The translations under genes and the position numbers were made by a program. The notes beneath the pieces are model-generated. The model was not told the DNA's origin. It made no database searches and worked only from the letters and a program-made list of their open reading frames with translations. From Homarus americanus (Eukaryota; Arthropoda; Malacostraca; Decapoda; Nephropidae), in NCBI RefSeq assembly GCF_018991925.1, contig NW_024737042.1, positions 17,637,287 through 17,701,286 on the forward strand: a DNA stretch of 64,000 nt. Direction: 5' to 3'. The stretch's first letter is position 1. Each line of letters starts with the position of its first letter. Shown one piece after another: positions 57,000 to 64,000 of the stretch.

Positions 57000-58050
57000 A
57001 TTTTGCCTCCAGTAATTACCATAACGACGAGCGTCATTCATCACGGGAAGGGGGGCTCTAGACGACTACAGCAGGGCGACAACAATGGTATATTATCGCC
57101 GCCCTTAAGAGGAAAATGAGACAAGGGGGTGAAGACAAAGGTATCCCACGGTGTTTTGGAGAACGTTGGTAGGAGGGAAGATAACGCTATTCCACTGTGT
57201 CTAGGTGAAGCGCTGAGGTGAAGACAATTTTATCCCATGGTGCTTTAGAGAGGACACAGTTATTCCTCGGTGCTTGGAGAACTCAAGAAGAGAAGCCTAT
57301 CTCCAGGTTGCCTTGGAGAACGCTAGGAGAAGAAAATGACATCCCTCGACGGCTGAAAGAGAAGCTAAAGGAAGAAAACAAGCCAATGAGGATCAAACGA
57401 GAAAACAAACCATCCAGTCGTTAAGGATGAAATTTTCGCTACAAATGAGATGACTTACGCTGATGTGATATAGTAAATGATGATGGAAGGAAGACAAGGC
57501 CATCCTCCACTGTCATCGAGGAGGTCAACAACAGACTAAACATCATAGTAATTAGGGTGAATCTCGCCTTTCTAGAATACAAGTACTGACTGGGAGTCAA
57601 GAAAAGTCTATCCTCACCATTCACTAGCAAAGCAATAAGACCTAAACTATTAAGGTAATCAGGTGTGAGTTTTGATCTTTACAACACCTTAATGATAAGA
57701 AGAAACACAAGGTTATACTCTCATGACCCCGTACCAGTAGACCAGTAAGAGCTAAATTCCTACAGTAACTAAGGAGAATTCTCACTCTTCATTTTCTTAG
57801 GATCGGGTGAGGAAGGTAGGGTAGAAAAGAGGAAGAAAGACAAGGCTATCCATCCCTGCCTATGAGAATGTCAAAAATGTCTAAAGTCTTACAGTAATCA
57901 GACAGAATTTCGTTCATCTCAGGCAGGTGAAGTGAGGTAGAACAGAGTAGAGAAGACAGTGCTATCCCTTTCACTCATAGAGAATGCTCAAAAGGGCTAA
58001 ATTCTTACAGTTATCAGGGGACTTTTCGTTCTTCTGCGGCCAGGTAAAGT
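57000..58050. repeat. Degenerate long-period repeats sharing GAAGACAAGGCTATCC
   Basis: A motif like GAAGACAAGGCTATCC recurs at about 57131, 57177, 57222, 57291 (40-60-bp spacing) and then at 57489, 57598, 57703, 57835 and 57953 (105-132-bp spacing), with CTAAATTCTTACAGTAATCA in the longer units. This seems to be one old satellite with short and long versions. The open frame at 57218-57424 lies within it and is not a gene. Confidence 0.6.
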
Positions 58051-58297
58051 GAGGACGATGTCAATAGGTCTTTTGAATTAAACGACAGTGTTTTGCTAAG
58101 ACTGTGTTCTTATATCTTAATAATGTCCCGGACTCCACTCTCTAACACACAATTAACGAAGAAAATGAGAGTAATATAATTCACAGGCTAGCTCTCTGGA
58201 AGTCTGTCAGGGTAGGATGCTGCAATATCAAATAGTTATTATATGTAGAATTCGAGATCAAACAATATGTTTAATTACTCTCAAAGGGTTTGAAAGA
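58051..58297. other. Unassigned DNA
   Basis: About 250 bp of AT-rich sequence with no recognised feature. Confidence 0.4.
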
Positions 58298-58323
58298 GAG
58301 AGAGAGAGAATGAGAGTGAGAGT

Positions 58324-58415
<92 letters not shown>
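58298..58415. repeat. (GA)n microsatellite
   Basis: About 50 GA units, with TGAGAGTGAGAG near the start. Arg/Glu frames are artefacts. Confidence 0.95.
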
Positions 58416-58418
<3 letters not shown>

Positions 58419-58654
58419 CTATACTATGTTTGATTTCATATTAATACGTCATTGTAATTAACACAACAGCTATTATAAAAATATTTCCTCGGGTGTAATG
58501 CTTCATATATCATGTACAAGTGTTATTACGTTAAATGAGATAATTATTTTGTTGTTGTAGGTGTGATAATTATTGGTAAGTACGAATAATTATTATGATA
58601 GAAATGTTTAAATATTGCATTAAGAACAACGTTAATTAGTTTGTTTTGCTTTAT

Positions 58655-59076
58655 TTATATCAGGTGTGATAATTGATGACTTAGGTGTGATAATTAATGC
58701 GCTAAATGTGATAATTAATGCGGCAGGTGTGATGATTAATGCGCTACATGTGATAATTAATGCGGCGGGTGTGATGATTAATGCAGTATATGTGATAATT
58801 AATGCGTTAGGTGTGTAATAATTAATGCGTTAGATGTGATAATTAATGTGTCAGGTGTGATGATTCATGCGTTAGATGTGATAATTAATGAGTTAGATGT
58901 GATAATTAAAGCGTCAGGTGTGATGATTAATGTGTTAGGTATGATAATTGATGCGTTTAGGTGTGATAATTAATGCGTTAAGTATGACAATTTATGCGGT
59001 AGGTGTGATAATTAATGCGTTATGTATGATAATTGATGCATTAGGTGTGATAATTAATGCGTTAGGTATGATAATC
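58655..59076. repeat. 21-bp minisatellite carrying TAATTAATG
   Basis: About 20 units read GTGTGATAATTAATGCGTTA plus G, with substitutions (GATGATTAATGC, ATGTGATAATT). Nearly every unit holds TAATTA or ATTAAT. Confidence 0.92.
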
Positions 59077-59149
59077 CATCGCAGGGATAGTGAACTGGTT
59101 GAAAATAAATCCATCCAACACTATGATCACTTTCTTCCTTATCCACACA

Positions 59150-59310
59150 AGTATTGCCACGTGGACTTATGGTCCGCAGACATAATGTTGTCTCTGCTCG
59201 CATTAGGTTAGGATACAGACCTGTATCTGAGGTGGAGGGTGACCCGCACTTATCTTCCTGTAAAATCTGTAACTGTCTCAACGCTAACACTCTTAGTTAT
59301 TTAAGCAGAA
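59150..59310 (+). pseudogene. I-type LINE C-terminal scrap
   Basis: The plus-strand text VVSARIRLGYRPVSEVEG, then CKICN (about 59190-59275) matches the terminal segment VVVARIRLGYRHIWQV, then CKLCD of the 47.7-53.9 kb element. Stops surround it. Only about 50 codons are recognisable. Confidence 0.65.
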
Positions 59311-60278
59311 TTTTAAATAAACTTAGTCTCACTGTCGCGATCCCAATATCCTTTATACCTGGGGAGTGAAACCTACCCCAAGTTATTATCAAATAAAGGA
59401 ACAAATAGGGAACACGGCAATAATTATCCCCACAAAAACCTACTCAACTAAATGTACTTGAATAAGTAAGAACAAGTTGAAATAAGTGAATCACAAAAGG
59501 GAAGATAATTAATTAATTCAATTTATGTTCTAAAGGGAGTACTGACTAGCAAACAAGAATTTAAGGGAATAAGTGATTGTATATTAAAATAAGAGTGATG
59601 CCGGAAGGGTGAAAATATACCGTTAAGGAGTTAGACCAAACGAATACTACTTAACATAACTATATTACACAGACATACAATATATACAACAATCCCTACA
59701 AAATAGTTATTTCCTACCAAACAGGAGATTCCTTACCACCAGGATCCCTTCCTAGGCCTAACTGAACGTGTCACTAATACCTGATACCACTAGGGCATTG
59801 CAGAAGCCTGGACAAAGCACTAGACAAGGGTCAAGGCTAGAAAAAGAATGGACACGTCTACCCTATGCCACGGTTTTTCGCTACTGGGGAAGCGTCCCCA
59901 CGCGGCGGAGGAGCGCGTCTCATATCACGTGATCCAGGACATTTGCTAGATAGTTTATATAACTAATTAATACTACTCTTGATTTGACTTATCAGAGTAA
60001 CACAATGATGCATATTAATAACATACATAAATATACAATTAACCTAAGTAACTAAGAACAACAATAATATAATAAGTACAATTAACAAGTTATTAATAGC
60101 TTGTGTGGAATGGAGGAGTGAACATATGCCTCACGCCATGAGAGTTCCTGAGCGCTATATGCAAGTGACATCACACATATGTATAGATACAGGATTTATA
60201 TCAAACACGGATTTATGTAAACCATTTTAGAATCACAGCCACCTTGAAATTCATTTTAGGTACAGGTATACCTGTATA
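59311..60278. other. Unassigned AT-rich DNA, ending in a 16-bp palindrome
   Basis: No gene or known transposon is recognised. At 60261-60276 TACAGGTATACCTGTA is a perfect palindrome, directly before the CR1 fragment. Confidence 0.4.
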
Positions 60279-60691
60279 CAAAGGAGGATGAATAGACTAA
60301 ACCCGGGCATTAGGACCCTTGAGTATAGAGACAGATTAAAGCATCTTAATATGCACTCCCTCGAGAGACGTAGAGTGAGGGGAGATATTGTCAAGGTGTA
60401 TAAATGGAAGTCAGGATACTCAAACTATCCAACCAGGAGCGAACTCGTAGCAATAGTTTTAAATTAAACAACTTTAGATTTAGGCGGGAGATAGGTAAAC
60501 ACTGGTTTGGAAATAGAGTAGTGGATGAGTAGAACAAGTTACCGAACTTCATCATAAACTCGAACGCGCTGGATAGCTTCAAACATAGGCTGGATGGATG
60601 TATGAACAATAGAGGTTGGGTGAAAATGGAACTGCCCAGTATGGGCCAATAAGCCCGCTGTAGTTTCCTCCATTCTTATGTTATGTTCTTA
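60279..60691 (+). mobile_element. CR1-type LINE 3' end, 5'-truncated
   Basis: Starting at AGGAGGATGAATAGAC, the plus strand encodes RRMNRLNPGIRTLEYRDRLK, then LNMHSLERRRVRGDIVKVYK. In shifted frames come FRFRREIGKHWFGNRVVDE and NSNALDSFKHRLDGCMNN. It ends with CTCCATTCTTATGTTATGTT and CTTAGG, the same octamer-type tail as the CR1 element at 43265. About three lesions break the frame. It precedes the 18-bp array. Confidence 0.85.
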
Positions 60692-62245
60692 GGAGTACAG
60701 TTGTGGTCAAGTCAGATGTACAGGTGTGGTCAGGTATACAGGTATGTCCTGATGTACAGATGTGGTCAGGTGAACAGGTTTTGTCAGTTGTTTAAGTGTG
60801 GTCAGGTATACAGGTGTGATCAGATGTACAGGTGTGGTCAGGTGTACAGGTGTGGTCAAATTTACAGGTGTAGTCAGGTGTACAGCTGTGGTCAGATGTA
60901 CAGATGTGGTCGGATGTACAGATGTGGTGAGATGTACAGGTGTAGTCAGTTGTACAGGTGTGGTCAGGTGTACAGCTGTGGTCAGGTGTACAGCTGTGGT
61001 GAGATGTACAGGTGTAGTCAGATGTACAGGTGTGGTCAGATGTACAGGTGTGATCAGTTGTACAGGTATGGTAAGATGTACAGTACAGGTGTGGTCAGGT
61101 GTACAGATGTGGTCAGATGTACAGGTGTGATCAGATGTTGAGGTGTGGTTAGATGTACAGGTGTGCTCAGGTCAGATGTACAAGTGGTACAGGTGTGGTA
61201 AGATCTACAGGTGTGGTCAGATGTACAGGTGTGGTCAGGTTTACAGATGTGAGCAGCTGTACAGATGTGGTCAGATTTACAGGTGTGGTCAAATGTACAG
61301 GTGTGGTAAGATGTACAGATGTGGTCAAGTTTACAGGTGTAATCAGAGGTACAGGTGTGGTCAGGTGTACAGGTGTGGTCAGATGTACAGGTGTGGTTAG
61401 ATGTACAGGTGTGGTTAGATGTACAGGTGTGGTTAGATGTTCAGGTGTGGTTAGATGTACAGGTGTGGTCAAGTGTACAAGTGTGGTCAGATGTGCAGGT
61501 GTGGTCAGTTGTACAGGTGTTGTTAGATGTACAGGTGTGGTTAGATGTTCTAGTGTGGTTAGATGTACAGATGTGGTCTGGTGTACAGGTGTGGTCTGAT
61601 GTATTGGTGTGGTCAAATGTACAGATGTGGTCAAATGTACAGATATGGTCAGGTGTAGAGGTGTGGTTTGGTGTACAGTTATGGTCAGATGTACAGATGT
61701 GGTCACATATACAGGTATGGTCAGATGTACAGATGTGGTCACATATACAGGTGTGGTCACATGTACAGGTGTGGTCAAATATACAGGTGTAGTTAGATGT
61801 ACAGGTGTGATCAGATGTACAGGTGTGCACAGATGTGGTCAAATGTACAGGTATGGTCAAATGTACAGGTGTGGTCAGGTGTACAGGTGTGGTCAGGTGT
61901 ACAGGTATGGTCAGATGTACAGGTGTGGTCAGGTGAACAGATATGGTCAGATGGACAAGTATGGACAGGTATACAGGTGTGGTCAAGTATAAGGGTGTGG
62001 TCAGATGTTCTTTTTTTCGCCCCCCAGGACCCGTTGTGGGTCGTTTGACCTGTGCCCGAGTGGGCTAATTCCCGTAAAAAAAAAGTATATGGGTACGGTC
62101 AGGTGAACAGGTGTGGTCAAGTGTACAGGTGTGGTGAGGTGTACAGGTGTAATGAGGTGTACAGGTGTGGTGAGGTGTACAGGTGTGGTCAAGTGGACAG
62201 GTGTGGTCAAGTGTACATGAGTAGTCAGGTAAACAGGATGATATA
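60692..62245. repeat. 18-bp minisatellite, about 80 units
   Basis: The consensus is GTACAGGTGTGGTCAGAT, with AGATGTGG, AGCTGTGG and TTAGAT variants. The 18-bp unit gives six-residue protein patterns (Val-Gln-Val-Trp-Ser-Asp; Thr-Thr-Pro-Val-His-Leu on minus), hence long open frames on both strands that are artefacts. An unrelated insertion lies at 62006-62088. Confidence 0.96.
62006..62088. mobile_element. 83-bp insertion with T-run and A-run ends
   Basis: Inside the 18-bp array a unique segment starts CTTTTTTTCGCCCCCCAGG and ends TTCCCGTAAAAAAAAAGTAT, with GGGTCGTTTGACC in the middle. The 3' A-run suggests a short retroposed piece. No target duplication is clear because flanks are repetitive. 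Confidence 0.45.
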
Positions 62246-63329
62246 CAAGGTCAAATCTAAGTAATGTAAATTGTTCACTTCATATTTGATTACATGTTTA
62301 ACAGAATTCTGAATATTGCGACTCGATGATTACTTCTGGAAAACGTGAAGAAAAATGATGCAGTCGTAATGGCCAACGTATAAATCAGCTTTCCAATTAG
62401 TTTTTATTTTATTTTCGATTTCATCCCTGACTGAAATACGTCATTAGGGAAGTACGTAAATATATGAACAAACTTATAGTGAAACCTGACGAATCAATGT
62501 GATGAATAAAATGAGCAACTAAAATTAATAGAGCACTAACTCATCTTGATTATTTTTTCATGAGTAAATTGCATCAGGATTTATGTATTTATTTATCATT
62601 TTGTTGTGAGGTTTGGTGTGCCTGACCCCCACCCCTTATATTTGAGAAAGGAACAACAATAGTTAATATATTGTTCTTCAGCTCGTAAGACACTAACGTA
62701 TTGTTGGGTGTAAATCACAAACGAGTTAGTAATGTTGAGCGAGGTTGTGTGTTCCTTGGGTGTGTGGGACCATATTCGTGTTTACGACACAGACTCGGCA
62801 AATGGTACTGCTTTGGTTTTGTGAATCCCACCTCGTTACAACTTGCTCGGTGAACCGTTGTGGAAGTTGAGGGTGCTGTTATATGCACGTTTACAGGCTC
62901 CTAATGACAAGAAGCTGGCTGTAAATCATAATAAAGAGCATATAACTTATCATGTGCGCCGACAGTATTTAGGTTTATTTGTCTTTAAAGGATAAAATAT
63001 GTTAATTCGGCTTTAAATTCTCACATTGCTGTACCTGTATGGACCAACTGCTGTCGGTTCTGTGCGTTGATATAAGAGAATATCTGAGTAAATTTTGGCC
63101 ATGGAATGACCACCGTTTGAGGTTCTGTTGGTCTATAAAGCTGTGAATCGTTCTAGAGAAATAAGTGGTGTAAATATTTTATAACTAATAATAGTTTTTG
63201 TATATCGTTGATTAATTATTGTTGAATTACAGTGTTGAATAATTCTGAAGATGTAAAATAATTGTTTTTATCAGGTCTACACGCACACACGCACATACTG
63301 TATATATTTATATTGCGTAACATACACGA

Positions 63330-63330
<1 letters not shown>
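62246..63330. other. Unassigned AT-rich DNA
   Basis: About 1.1 kb with no significant open frame, no repeat period and no recognisable transposon end. Confidence 0.45.

Positions 63331-63421
<91 letters not shown>
63331..63421. repeat. (TA)n microsatellite
   Basis: About 45 TA units. Tyr-Ile-Tyr-Ile frames on both strands are artefacts. Confidence 0.95.
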
Positions 63422-63424
<3 letters not shown>

Positions 63425-63517
63425 GGAATTTCAATGTGATATTTAGAAACGTTAGAACAGAAATAACCAATCTGCCAAACAGGAAAGCATAAGTAGGCCA
63501 GGCTGAAGCACCCACCC

Positions 63518-63787
63518 ATGGTAAGGATTGAACTCGCACTGATGTTCATCCTTGTGCCCGGATTGGGTTGTTTGGGCTTGACAGTAGAGATGTGTATGGG
63601 GAGGAAGAGAGACAATCATGAGACTGTGCAACTGGGAGTACAGGTGCAACAGCTGGGAGAGGATTTCGTGAGCCTTAAGAGGGATTATCAGGCACGGGTG
63701 AACAGGTTCAGGTGGGAGCATCATGCACACATCCAGCAGTCAAGGGAGAAATTAAGGGGGGATTATCAGGCCCTAGTGGGAAAGTAG
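63518..63787 (+). CDS. Hypothetical 89-codon ORF, possibly a transposon ORF1 scrap
   Basis: ATG at 63518 opens a frame ending at TAG 63785-63787. The first 25 residues are hydrophobic (LALMFILVPGLGCLGL); the rest is charged and Gln/Arg-rich (VQQLGEDFVSLKRDYQAR, then QQSREKLRGDYQALVGK), with heptad-like spacing that might form a coiled coil. The phrase RDYQA / GDYQA is repeated. No family is recognised. GC content is higher than in the flanks. It could be a decayed retroelement ORF1 or gag-like piece, or chance. Confidence 0.25.
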   Translation: MVRIELALMFILVPGLGCLGLTVEMCMGRKRDNHETVQLGVQVQQLGEDFVSLKRDYQARVNRFRWEHHAHIQQSREKLRGDYQALVGK

Positions 63788-64000
63788 AGGGGGGAACACC
63801 GATAACACCTAGCTCAATGGGAGATGCACCAGACAGGGTGGAAACACTATCAAACAGCATGAAAAGAGACCATGGGTGAAGTTAGGAAACACCATGTTAG
63901 TTTCGGGGCCGCGTTGACCATTTCTAAGTTCGACAATAAGGCAGGGCCAGAGGTACGTAAGTAGTTCAGAGAGGTCGATCGAGCTCTCAAGCTGAGAGAC
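63788..64000. other. Continuation of the unassigned segment to the window end
   Basis: Composition resembles the ORF above, and fragments such as FGAALTISKFDNKAGPEVRK are readable, so the same unidentified element may continue beyond the window. Confidence 0.25.

Overview
The window looks like a repeat-dominated stretch of nuclear DNA from an invertebrate, most likely an arthropod and plausibly a decapod crustacean (inference). The grounds are CCTAA/TTAGG-type telomeric repeats inside the sequence, very dense microsatellites and minisatellites, several kinds of non-LTR retrotransposon, a tRNA-derived SINE and a hAT-type MITE. I see no convincing host protein-coding gene. Nearly every long open frame is either part of a retrotransposon or a stop-free frame through a tandem repeat.

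Layout. 1-2.9 kb: AT-rich DNA with two short minisatellites (21 bp, 24 bp). 3.0-8.0 kb: minus-strand retrotransposon remnants. These are a LINE-B 3' end with an expanded (AAT)n tail, a LINE-A (CR1/Jockey-like) copy with a disrupted RT, and an RTE-type 5' half fused in frame to the LINE-A RT. 8.6-10.7 kb: pyrimidine-rich DNA, a 20-bp minisatellite and a (CA)n tract. 10.7-12.1 kb: a 5'-truncated LINE-B copy with an open RT frame. 12.6-15.1 kb: a SINE and a decayed I-type LINE. 15.9-21.7 kb: 21-bp and 31-bp minisatellites with an embedded RTE piece. 22-30.3 kb: long pyrimidine/purine tracts, a 1-kb TTC repeat and an interstitial telomeric block. 30.6-33.6 kb: the hAT MITE and two inverted 21-bp arrays. 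33.6-43.0 kb: a 19-bp minisatellite split by a nearly full-length LINE-B element. 43.0-47.5 kb: a three-level LINE nest (LINE-A broken by a CR1-type LINE, itself broken by another LINE-A). 47.7-53.9 kb: a nearly complete I-type LINE (ORF1 with zinc knuckles, endonuclease, RT, RNase H) carrying a few frame breaks. 54-57 kb: a 30-bp minisatellite. 57-59.1 kb: degenerate repeats, (GA)n and a 21-bp array. 59.1-62.2 kb: small LINE remnants and an 18-bp array. 62.2-64 kb: mostly unassigned DNA with a (TA)n tract.

How the parts relate. Retrotransposons and tandem arrays shape each other here. LINE-B copies lie in (CA)n tracts and in the 19-bp array, and their (TTA)n tails seed AAT microsatellites. 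The 19-bp array contains a duplicated block with one LINE-B-filled and one LINE-B-less copy. The CR1 insertion can be fitted to its LINE-A target almost to the base. All clade names come from motif recognition by eye, without database searches.
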